From Verrucomicrobiales bacterium (GTDB lineage Bacteria; Verrucomicrobiota; Verrucomicrobiia; Limisphaerales; J093): DNA of 64,000 nt. Both the position numbers and the translations under genes were made by a program. Below, in pieces: positions 33,238 through 40,334 of the stretch (position 1 is its first letter; each line of letters starts with the position of its first letter). The notes beneath the pieces are model-generated. The model did no database searches and had not been told where the DNA came from. It was given only the letters and a program-made list of their open reading frames with translations. Where the stretch lies: NCBI GenBank assembly GCA_015075445.1, contig JABTUJ010000019.1, positions 1 through 64,000 of the forward strand. The letters run 5' to 3'.

Positions 33238-33444
33238 GGTCGAGAGCGACGTTCTCTGAAGCTCCAAGTTCCAAGCTCCAGAAAAGGACCTTCCGCCTCG
33301 CCGTGGAATCTGACGTGCGACGTGGCTACGGCGCTTGGACCTTGGTCCTTTGAGCTTTTCTGGAGCTTGGTGGTTGGAGCTTGGTGCTTCCCTCGGGCTT
33401 GGTGTTTGGTGCTCGGAGCTTCCGTCTCGCTCCGGATATCCCCG
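33238..33444. repeat. Degenerate heptamer and inverted-repeat spacer
   Basis: 207 bases between the PAAR-like gene and the first cargo gene, made of TTGGAGCTTGG-like units: GAAGCTCCAAGTTCCAAGCT at about 33257 and the inverted GGAGCTTGGTGGTTGGAGCT at about 33373. The segment GCTCCAGAAAAGGACC (about 33275-33290) is the near reverse complement of GGTCCTTTGAGCTTTTCTGG (about 33343). It resembles the heptanucleotide arrays at 13.7 and 59.7 kb and could fold into a long stem. Confidence 0.6.
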
Positions 33445-34125
33445 TTACGCGCTCCCGGCACGGTACCATTGCCTCGAGTCCAGCGTGTAAGGGTAGAACT
33501 TCTCTGAAGGCAGCCCCGATTGCTGGCGGTTCTTCCGGGTCTGGAAATGGCCGGTTTTGTCGTTGTGCCCGACGAGTTCGTTCCCGATGATCCCCAACTC
33601 GCCCGCGGCGACCACCGTCTTCAGTCCCAGTCGTCCCTCGACGGTGTTGGCGGCGAGCGTGGGATGGCTGTCACCCCGCACGTCCCGCGAGCTCATGGGT
33701 GAAACATAGACGTCTCCGTCCTTCCGCATCCGGACGAAGATGCCGTACAGCGTGCCCGCATCCCTCAGATTCCCGGTGCGGAGGTCACGCAGCTTACAGG
33801 CGCTGCCCTCCTGGGTCTGCAAGGCGAAGACCGGATGTTTCGGAGGCGGAGGCGGTCCGGCGCTGCGCAGGTCCTGGTAGGCGACGGCCTCCGACTCCGT
33901 GCTGTGCCGGGCCACCATGATTCGCTGCGGGTCGCGCCCGCGCGCCACGGACTCGGCCACGTGCCGGGCCGGCCCTGCGCCACCGCCCAGGGTTGGGGCG
34001 GGAAGACGGGCCTGGAGCACGGTGGGCACCGCCGTGCCAACGCCAGCAGGCTGCGGTCGCGCCCCCGGAAGAGCCAACGCCCGCAGCACGTGAGCCGCAC
34101 GGACCTTCGCGCTCATGTCAATCAT
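33445..34125 (-). CDS. Putative secreted cargo/effector with basic N-terminus and AGE...GHF C-terminus
   Basis: 226 residues. Start could be ATG 34125 or 34116. The N-terminal half is Ala/Pro/Arg-rich with 'SAKVRAAHVLRALALPG' and 'TAVPTVLQARLP'. The C-terminal half has the compact pattern HPTLAAN..., 'VVAAGELGIIGNELVGHNDKTGHFQT' and 'QQSGLPSEKFYPYTL', which resembles the recurring 'HSxL...G.pV..AGE......G.l..idN.SGHY.P' block I know from C-termini of many bacterial polymorphic toxins. No catalytic residues are identifiable. It is divergently transcribed from the DUF4157 gene and lies next to the T6SS PAAR gene. Function unknown. Confidence 0.55.
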   Translation of the reverse strand: MIDMSAKVRAAHVLRALALPGARPQPAGVGTAVPTVLQARLPAPTLGGGAGPARHVAESVARGRDPQRIMVARHSTESEAVAYQDLRSAGPPPPPKHPVFALQTQEGSACKLRDLRTGNLRDAGTLYGIFVRMRKDGDVYVSPMSSRDVRGDSHPTLAANTVEGRLGLKTVVAAGELGIIGNELVGHNDKTGHFQTRKNRQQSGLPSEKFYPYTLDSRQWYRAGSA

Positions 34126-34165
34126 GAACTTGACTTCAGAGTGTCCCTGCGTACTCTCCGTGTCA

Positions 34166-34876
34166 ATGACGCCAGTTGTTACACCGGTGTCGCCAACGAG
34201 CGCAGCCTCTCGGCGCCCGTCGCTTCGTCCTCCGTCCCGGCCTCTCGCAGATCACTCCAGGCACCCCAAGCCTGCGCCGCAGGTGCACGCACGCGGGCCG
34301 GCTCAGCCCAACACCACCGCTGCGGCCCAGGCGAAAGCGCGCTCTACTCGAGGCGTCGGGGTGGCGATCCAAGGCGTCTTCCGTGGACGCCCCGTGACCC
34401 AGGCCGGCGCTTCGGCCACTCAGCCCAAACGCGCGGTTCAGACGGTTGGTGGCACCGACGCCTTCCCGGTCCCGGCCAACGTGCTCAAGGCCGGCGGCGG
34501 CCAGCCATTGCCGAACGGCGTGCGTGAGCAGATGGAGGCGGCCTTCAACGCGAGCTTCGCTGACGTCCGCGTGCACGTGGGCCACGAGGCGCCTTCGCTG
34601 GGCGCACTGGCCTTCACTCACGGGTCCAACCTCTATTTCGCCCCGGGCCTCTACAATCCTCACACCACCCAGGGCCAGCAATTGCTCGGCCACGAGTTAG
34701 CCCACGTCCTCCAGCAGCGCGCCGGTCGCGTGCGGAATCCGTTCGGATCGGGTGTGGCGGTCGTCCAGGACCAACTCCTCGAAGCCGAGGCGGACCGGTT
34801 AGGGTTGCGGGCGGTCATGGCGCCGCGACTCTCCCAGCGAGAGAGAAACCCGAAGGTGCGCAGACCGACCCACTGA
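34166..34876 (+). CDS. DUF4157 protein with HELAH metallopeptidase-like motif
   Basis: 236 residues from ATG 34166 (the frame extends to 34115, overlapping the divergent neighbour). The first 95 residues are basic and Pro/Ala-rich, with 'PLADHSRHPKP', 'VAIQGVFRG' and 'RAVQTVGG'. The rest is a clear DUF4157 domain: 'GQPLPNGVREQMEAAFNASFADVRVHVGHEAPSLGALAFTHGSNLYFAPGLYNPHTTQGQQLLGHELAHVLQQRAGRV'. HELAH (about 176-180) gives two zinc ligands, and EAEAD (about 206-210) probably supplies the third. DUF4157 is best known from extracellular contractile injection systems and polymorphic toxins; here the adjacent machine is a T6SS. Possible cargo protease or scaffold. Confidence 0.85.
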   Translation: MTPVVTPVSPTSAASRRPSLRPPSRPLADHSRHPKPAPQVHARGPAQPNTTAAAQAKARSTRGVGVAIQGVFRGRPVTQAGASATQPKRAVQTVGGTDAFPVPANVLKAGGGQPLPNGVREQMEAAFNASFADVRVHVGHEAPSLGALAFTHGSNLYFAPGLYNPHTTQGQQLLGHELAHVLQQRAGRVRNPFGSGVAVVQDQLLEAEADRLGLRAVMAPRLSQRERNPKVRRPTH

Positions 34877-34878
34877 GA

Positions 34879-36135
34879 ATGCCAGCTTCGCTCCCGCCGC
34901 CTTTGACGAGACTACGCCGACCAGCGGTTGGCGGCGCTCTCGAGGGGCGGACTTCAGCGGCCACGCTGAAGCCTGCTGGTTTCGCTGCGAAGATCGCGGT
35001 TCCAGCCCGCCACGCGGTCGGCACCGCTCGGGCCCATGCCAAGCCCGCCGTGATGCCTCCCCCGATCCGCTTGCGGGAGCCCCAGAAGCGGATCCTGCCG
35101 CCGCCAGTTCACTGGCCGGTCCGCCGGCCTGTGGCTCGGGCTCAGCCGGTCGTGAGACCTTTCGGCAAACAGAACCCGCGTCATGGCGCCGCGCAGACCG
35201 CGCCAACTGTGGGCCCGCAACGTCCCAGCAACGCCCGCCCTGTGTGGCCAGGCAGCGGGATGGTGCGTGCTCGCCTTCCGGCAAACCTCGGTGCCGTGCT
35301 CCGGACACCAGCGCTCGTGGCGCCTCAGGTTCTCCCGCCAGGCACTCACTCCAAGCACGTCCCTGACGCGATCGGGCAGGGCCGCGCGCAACCATCGGCT
35401 TCGATCCAGTGTGGTCGCTTGAAACGGCTCAGCACGTTTCGGGACAATGCCAAGCGGTTGTTCCGACAGATGGCGAGGCGAGAGCAGCGTCGGCTCAAAC
35501 TCGGGAAGATCAAGTACTGGGCTTATCAAGCCGGGGAAGAAATCATCCGCAGTACACTCGGGTCCAAGAGTCATTCTCACGTTGGCCCCCTGGGCAAGCC
35601 CGTGACCTACACGAAGAGCAAGACCGGGTCGGTGTATCAGATCATGGTCTCCACCTCGGCCGGAGAATACGGCGGCACGGGCTATTACCAGAAGCGACAG
35701 AGGTGGAAGCACTACAAGCAATGGGCCTCCGTCCTCGACGCAAGCGGCCAATCGAGGATGATCGCCACCGAAATCCTGCGCATTCTGCAATCAGCGACCA
35801 AGGCAGACTGGAGCAGCCCGAGGCTGACGCCCCCGCAGGAGCGGGCGGTCTCGTCCTTGCTTGCGACCCTCACCACGTCGGAACCCTACCGACGTGATGG
35901 CGCTGGGAAGGCAGGTCGGGCAGCGCTGAGGGCCATCGCCAAGGGCAACAAGACGTTTGGCCAAGCCTTCGCCGGCGACGACCCCATGTTTGTCCTGGCC
36001 GGTGCCGGCGGGTGCCAGCAGTATGATGCCATCACGGATGACCCCAGGTTCCTTCCGACCGAGAATCAATTGGAACTTCTGGGCTACGTCTCGAGTACGG
36101 ACGACGAGGAGGAGGATGACTCGTCCTCTTCCTGA
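34879..36135 (+). CDS. Putative cargo protein, unknown C-terminal domain, acidic/Ser tail
   Basis: 418 residues, starting 2 bases after the DUF4157 stop, so probably co-transcribed. Residues 1-170 are Pro/Arg/Ala-rich with little predicted structure, ending at 'PSASIQCGRLKRLSTF'. Residues about 185-400 appear globular: 'RLKLGKIKYWAYQAGEEIIRSTLGSKSHSHVGPLGKPVTYTKSKTGSVYQIMVSTSAGEYGGTGYYQKRQRWKHYKQWASVLD', then 'AALRAIAKGNKTFGQAFAGDDPMFVLAGAGGCQQ'. The end is acidic and Ser-rich (SSTDDEEEDDSSSS). I recognise no family. The structured C-terminus after a basic disordered N-terminus fits the other cargo candidates of the island. Confidence 0.5.
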   Translation: MPASLPPPLTRLRRPAVGGALEGRTSAATLKPAGFAAKIAVPARHAVGTARAHAKPAVMPPPIRLREPQKRILPPPVHWPVRRPVARAQPVVRPFGKQNPRHGAAQTAPTVGPQRPSNARPVWPGSGMVRARLPANLGAVLRTPALVAPQVLPPGTHSKHVPDAIGQGRAQPSASIQCGRLKRLSTFRDNAKRLFRQMARREQRRLKLGKIKYWAYQAGEEIIRSTLGSKSHSHVGPLGKPVTYTKSKTGSVYQIMVSTSAGEYGGTGYYQKRQRWKHYKQWASVLDASGQSRMIATEILRILQSATKADWSSPRLTPPQERAVSSLLATLTTSEPYRRDGAGKAGRAALRAIAKGNKTFGQAFAGDDPMFVLAGAGGCQQYDAITDDPRFLPTENQLELLGYVSSTDDEEEDDSSSS

Positions 36136-36183
36136 CTTGTCCTGCCCGAGGCGAGACGCGCCAGGTGAAGTGACCGAAGACCA

Positions 36184-37407
36184 ATGAGCAAAGGCAAAGC
36201 GTTACAGAGTGACCGGCCCCCATGGCTTCAGCCAAAACCGCCGCGGGAGCCGTTCGTCTCAACGCGGTCGCTTGCCGCTCATGTCCGGGCCAGCATTACG
36301 CTCGTTCAGAGGCAGGTGGATCCTCGGTCCAGCGCGCGACCGGTCGCACCGTGCCTGCAACCGCGCGGCGGACCTGCCGGCCTGCGGGTGGCTACGTCCA
36401 CCGCTCGATCCCAGGCAGGCGAAGAAGCCCGTTTCGTTCGGAGGCCTCTGCCGCCCGGCGGGGCGGTGGTCCAGGGCAGGTCGCCGCCGCTTACGACCCG
36501 CGGACCACAACCCCGCGGTGTCCCATTCGGATTCATCCAGGCCACGAGGCGTTCGGTTCCGTCGCCGCGGCTAGCGCTCGTCCCGCGCCCATCCACCCGC
36601 CCCGGGGTGCCGCCTCGCGCTGGCATGGTCCAGCACCAACTGCCACGGCCAGAGCTTGTTGCGATTCAGACCAAAGGCGGACGGAAGACCAAGTGGCTGA
36701 AGAACGCGCTCACGTTGGGCCTACGCAAGGTCTATGTGAATCACAAGCGAGCCAAGCGCCAGCACGCGACGGCCGTTACGACCGGAGGAGTGGTGATCGC
36801 CCCGGATGAGGGGACGCTCCTGGCGGACTACATCCAAGCCTACGAAACTGTGCGGTACTATCATGGTACTCACGATGCCGAAGCCGTGCTGGCTGAGGGA
36901 CTCAGACCCTCGCGAGAGAACGTGTCGCGCGACGGCACGCCAGGTACGCTCGGGCGCGTGTTCCTGGCCAACGCTTACGACACCTCAGTCACCTATGCCT
37001 CAGACAAGATGATCGGTGTTTTCCTCCCCCCCGATCGCACCAGGGTCAATCCCGGCCTCTCACCAGACGCCTACTACCGCGGCGGCGGGACATTGACCGG
37101 ACCGCGCAAGCAAGAACTGACGCGCGACGCCATGGGGTGCGGCGCGGTCTTCACGGAGGAAGCCATCCCGGCGATCTCCGTGACCGACACTGACCTGCTG
37201 AATCTGCCGCTCGAAAGTCAGGTGGTCCTGTTCGGCTACATCCGAGCGCATATGCAGCGCGAGGTTCCTGACGCAACCATGCGAGAACTGCATCGCGCCG
37301 CGCGACGAGCGCGCCGCCTGTCCCTGGGTCGGCAAGGGTACCAAGCCAACTCAACGACGAGCGTTCCTCACGGCTATGGCTACCCAAACAATGAAAGCGT
37401 CCAATAA
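36184..37407 (+). CDS. Putative ADP-ribosyltransferase-like cargo effector
   Basis: 407 residues. The N-terminal 165 residues are Pro/Arg-rich with a clear island motif, SLAAHVRASITLVQRQ (29-44), and isolated VQ sites at VVQG (about 95), FIQA, MVQH and AIQT. The C-terminal domain has 'ETVRYYHGTHDAEAVLAEGLRPS' (His 227), 'LGRVFLANAYDTSVTYASDKMIGVFLP' (Tyr 271) and 'AVFTEEAIPAISVT' (Glu 325/326). A His-Tyr-Glu arrangement in this order, with 'YHGT...A..IL..GL' and 'G.VFL.....A..YA', is the pattern of the H-Y-E branch of ADP-ribosyltransferases. The assignment is by eye only and needs structure prediction. It follows the previous cargo gene by 48 bases. Confidence 0.6.
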   Translation: MSKGKALQSDRPPWLQPKPPREPFVSTRSLAAHVRASITLVQRQVDPRSSARPVAPCLQPRGGPAGLRVATSTARSQAGEEARFVRRPLPPGGAVVQGRSPPLTTRGPQPRGVPFGFIQATRRSVPSPRLALVPRPSTRPGVPPRAGMVQHQLPRPELVAIQTKGGRKTKWLKNALTLGLRKVYVNHKRAKRQHATAVTTGGVVIAPDEGTLLADYIQAYETVRYYHGTHDAEAVLAEGLRPSRENVSRDGTPGTLGRVFLANAYDTSVTYASDKMIGVFLPPDRTRVNPGLSPDAYYRGGGTLTGPRKQELTRDAMGCGAVFTEEAIPAISVTDTDLLNLPLESQVVLFGYIRAHMQREVPDATMRELHRAARRARRLSLGRQGYQANSTTSVPHGYGYPNNESVQ

Positions 37408-38491
37408 GCCGGCTCAGGACGGTGGGCGGCTTCCCGCATCGCTGCCGCCTGCCGCGACCCGGTCCGCCGCAATTCCAGCTGCCGTTGGTGCTGGCGTACG
37501 ACGGCCGGGACCTCGCAGCAGTCTCAAGGTGCCCCACCCTCCGCCACCACTTGTTGCCCATCGGAGCAGACACCGGTCCACCCTCGTCGTCCAACGCAAT
37601 GGCGTCCAGCCGGGGCAGGTGGATCCGTTGGGAGAACTCCAATCCCCGGCTTCCAAGAGCCTGCTGTATGGAATGTCCACAACCCGGAAGGAGACGGCAA
37701 AGCGCTTGATGCTCCAGGACGCCAGGCTGGGTCTCAGTCGGTACAGGACCGTTGATGCCTACAACCTGGCCATCGGCCTGAATGCGATTATGGACCGTGC
37801 GGGCGATCCGTCGGGGATCTTTCTCGTCCGCGAAGCGTTGCGCCAGGCCAACGTCGTTGCCATGTGGCCGAACTACTTCCGCAACGCCGATCCTGGCCTG
37901 GCTCACGACGACGACCTCAAGGCGTGGATCTTGACATTGAAGCGGCACCGCTATCGCATCGGGCTCTACGACTTGGGAGCTCCCCATCGTGCCCGGCACG
38001 ATTATAACGCGGCTGAGCAGAGACGCCGGGGAAGGTTGGGCCCGGACCGGTTCAAGAAGAACTTCACGGATTACCAGCAGTGGTGGGCAAGTGACGTGAG
38101 GGCCTTGCCCGAAATTGGCCGGACGAGCGTTCTGGAGTGGTTCTCGGCGGACAGGACCTATGCCAACGCGCAACAGGATTTGACGAACCTGAATCCACAA
38201 GTGAAGTCCGATCTCGCCAAATGGGTGCGCACGGCGTTTTGGAGGAGGACGAGCAAGCTGGGCATAGACTTCACCGTGGCAAGGGGTCACAAGATTCACT
38301 TCAACACGGCGGCTGACGCTCGATGGAATCCAGCGCAGGGAGGTATGCCCTCAATGCGACGTGGCGATTTGGCGAAGATCAACACGCTCTATGGGCGGAT
38401 GATCACCACCAGCGAGTACCGTCATGTGACCAAGCGGATCAAAAGCGGCGCGATTGCCCCGGGCAATGTCAATTTTTACGATGAGTTCTGA
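37376..38491 (+). CDS. Putative cargo effector with 'ITTSEYRHV' C-terminus
   Basis: 371 residues, overlapping the previous gene by 32 bases. A second in-frame ATG at 37391 is possible. The N-terminal part (1-80) is Pro/Arg-rich and contains PLVAHRSRHRSTLVVQRN (58-75), a diverged copy of the island motif. The middle is helical ('YNLAIGLNAIMDRAGDPSGIFLVREALRQANVVAMWPNYF'). The C-terminus reads 'LGIDFTVARGHKIHFNTAADARWNP', 'ITTSEYRHVTKRIKSGAIAPGNVNFYDEF'. A terminal 'kIHF....ITssElR.v.r....v.F' pattern occurs at the ends of various T6SS and polymorphic toxins as I remember them. No catalytic residues are assigned. Confidence 0.55.
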   Translation: MATQTMKASNKPAQDGGRLPASLPPAATRSAAIPAAVGAGVRRPGPRSSLKVPHPPPPLVAHRSRHRSTLVVQRNGVQPGQVDPLGELQSPASKSLLYGMSTTRKETAKRLMLQDARLGLSRYRTVDAYNLAIGLNAIMDRAGDPSGIFLVREALRQANVVAMWPNYFRNADPGLAHDDDLKAWILTLKRHRYRIGLYDLGAPHRARHDYNAAEQRRRGRLGPDRFKKNFTDYQQWWASDVRALPEIGRTSVLEWFSADRTYANAQQDLTNLNPQVKSDLAKWVRTAFWRRTSKLGIDFTVARGHKIHFNTAADARWNPAQGGMPSMRRGDLAKINTLYGRMITTSEYRHVTKRIKSGAIAPGNVNFYDEF

Positions 38492-38638
38492 AGGACTTGG
38501 GCTGGAGTTCCTGGTGGAGACAGACTCTTGCGTGGTGAGTCGCTAGGGCGGTTGAAGCGTGTTGCTTCGGCAAGAGTGCGTGAAGGGTAAAACCGCCGCG
38601 GCTACGGTTCGAGGCAGACAACCGCAACGAACCGACCT

Positions 38639-39034
38639 ATGCCACAAACGAAATTCTCGTCGACCGATCTGTCTGAGCTACGCGACCAGTTAGACCGTTG
38701 GCGCCAGTCCCAAGCTGGAGCCACGCGACTTCCCCAAGCCCTCTGGAGCTCGGCGGCCACTTTGGCCGCGACCCACGGGGTGGGGCCGGTGGCTCGTGCC
38801 CTGCGTCTGGATTACAGCAAGTTGAAACGACAGTTGCCCCAGGCATCCCCTCGCGGGTGGTCCAGCGCACCGCCGACCTTTGTCGAGTTGAGCCCCCGCC
38901 AGCGGCCGCCCCAAGTCACCACCGGGTGCCACATTGAGTTGTCCGATCGGCAGGGGGCCAAGATGACGCTGGAGTTCCCGTGCGATCCGGCGACGGTGGT
39001 GGGGGTGGCCCAAGCGTTCTGGAGGCGAGCATGA
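38639..39034 (+). CDS. tnpA: IS66 accessory protein TnpA
   Basis: 131 residues. 'LSELRDQLDRWRQSQAGATRLPQALWSSAATLAATHGVGPVARALRLDYSKLKRQLPQ' is a short helix-turn-helix region, followed by a beta part ('FVELSPRQRPPQVTTGCHIELSDRQGAKMTLEFPCDPATVVGVAQAFWRR'). This layout matches the TnpA-type accessory protein of IS66 elements. It starts 80 bases inside the left end of the element and overlaps tnpB by 4 bases. Confidence 0.8.
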   Translation: MPQTKFSSTDLSELRDQLDRWRQSQAGATRLPQALWSSAATLAATHGVGPVARALRLDYSKLKRQLPQASPRGWSSAPPTFVELSPRQRPPQVTTGCHIELSDRQGAKMTLEFPCDPATVVGVAQAFWRRA

Positions 39035-39393
39035 TCCAGATCACCCCGCAGATGCGCATTTTGCTGGCCGTCGAACCGGTGGATTTCCGCCGCGGCATCG
39101 ATGGCCTGGCTGCGCTGTGCCGTCAGGCACTGGGTAGCGACCCGCAAACCGGGGCGCTGTTCGTCTTCCGGTCGCGGCGTGGCCACGCCATCAAGTGCCT
39201 GACCTATGACGGCCAAGGCTACTGGTGTTGCCAGAAACGACTCTCGCAAGGCCGCTTCGGTGGCTGGCCCAAGCCCGGCGCCAGTGCCGCCCTGCGCTTG
39301 GAGCCCCATCAACTGCACCTGTTGCTCTGGAATGGCGATCCGTCCGGTGCGGTGGCGGCGCCGCTGTGGCGCGCGGTGCCGGTGGCCGGGTAA
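39031..39393 (+). CDS. tnpB: IS66 accessory protein TnpB (IS66 Orf2)
   Basis: 120 residues from ATG 39031. 'MIQITPQMRILLAVEPVDFRRGIDGLAALCRQALGSDPQTGALFVFRSRRGHAIKCLTYDGQGYWCCQKRLSQGRF' is the signature of IS66 Orf2/TnpB ('iwla.ePvDfRkgidGLaalv...l..dP.sG.lFvF.nrr.d.iKil.wdg.G..l..KrL..grF'). TnpB is required for IS66 transposition. ATGA overlap with tnpA. Confidence 0.93.
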   Translation: MIQITPQMRILLAVEPVDFRRGIDGLAALCRQALGSDPQTGALFVFRSRRGHAIKCLTYDGQGYWCCQKRLSQGRFGGWPKPGASAALRLEPHQLHLLLWNGDPSGAVAAPLWRAVPVAG

Positions 39394-39449
39394 ACCGAAA
39401 ACCGGCGATCGTCCTTGCGTTCCAGGATTGGCCCCTTACACTCCGGGGC

Positions 39450-40334
39450 ATGTCGTTGGTTTTGCTCCGCTACCGTGGCCGGGAAATCCGCGCTGAAGAC
39501 ACTGCGTTCATCCAGGGTCTGATCGCCCAGAACCCGCTCTGGAGTCGCCGTCGGCTCTCGGCCGAGCTGTGCCGGGCCTGGAACTGGATCCAGCCCAACG
39601 GCGCGTTGCGCGACATGGTTTGCCGCAGCTTGTTACTGCAACTGCATCGGGCCGGGCTGATTGAGTTGCCGGCCAAACGGATGTCCCCACCCAACAATGT
39701 GGTGGAGCGCCGGCCCCCCGCTCCCGTCCTGCCGCTGTGGGAAGGGCCGCGGCAATGCCGCTTGCGTGAACTGGGCGCCCTGGAGATCCGCCAGGTGCGG
39801 CGCACGGCCCAAGAGCCCCTCTTTGGTCAGTTGATGCAGACCCACCACTACCTGCGCTACACCCAGCCCGTTGGGGAACATTTGAAGTACCTCGTGTTGG
39901 CCGGCAGCGAGCCGATCGCGGCGATGGCCTGGTCGTCGGCGCCGCGCCACCTGGCCGCGCGCGACCGGTTCATCGGCTGGCGGCCCGAGGTGCGCCGCCA
40001 GCACCTCCACCTCATCGGCTACAATACCCGCTTCCTGATCATGCCTTGGCTGGAGGTGCCGCGGTTGGCCAGCCACCTCCTGGGGCGGATCGCGCGCCGG
40101 ATCTCCGCGGACTGGCGAGCGCTCTACGCCCATCCGATTCATCTGTTGGAAACGTTCATCGACCCGGCCCGTTTCCAGGGGAGCTGTTACCGCGCCGCCA
40201 ACTGGATCTGCTTGGGACTGACCACGGGCCGCGGTCACAACGCCCGCACCAGCCGACGGGATCAACCGCGCAAAGAGCTGTGGGTCTACCCGTTGGGCGG
40301 TGACTTTCGCGCCCGCCTGGGCTCAGGGTCATGA
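39450..40334 (+). CDS. DUF4338 (DruA-like) passenger protein in IS66
   Basis: 294 residues from ATG 39450 (the frame is open to 39225, overlapping tnpB). DUF4338 blocks: 'FIQGLIAQNPLWSRRRLSAELCRAWNWIQPNGALRDMVCRSLLLQLHRAGLIELP', 'EPLFGQLMQTHHYLRYTQPVGEHLKYLVLAGSEPIAAMAWSSAPRHLAARDRFIGW', 'LIGYNTRFLIMPWLEVPRLASHLLGRIARRISADWRALYAHPIHLLETFIDPARFQGSCYRAANWICLGLTTGRG' and a final 'KELWVYPL'. DUF4338 is the domain of DruA from the Druantia anti-phage system and also occurs as a lone gene near transposases. Here it lies between tnpB and tnpC and overlaps tnpC by 4 bases, so it belongs to the mobile element. The other Druantia genes are absent. Confidence 0.85.
   Translation: MSLVLLRYRGREIRAEDTAFIQGLIAQNPLWSRRRLSAELCRAWNWIQPNGALRDMVCRSLLLQLHRAGLIELPAKRMSPPNNVVERRPPAPVLPLWEGPRQCRLRELGALEIRQVRRTAQEPLFGQLMQTHHYLRYTQPVGEHLKYLVLAGSEPIAAMAWSSAPRHLAARDRFIGWRPEVRRQHLHLIGYNTRFLIMPWLEVPRLASHLLGRIARRISADWRALYAHPIHLLETFIDPARFQGSCYRAANWICLGLTTGRGHNARTSRRDQPRKELWVYPLGGDFRARLGSGS

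Noticed and set aside
39450..40334. Complete Druantia defence system
   Set aside because: Only the DruA-like gene is present; no DruB-DruE-type genes or large helicase nearby, and it is embedded in IS66.
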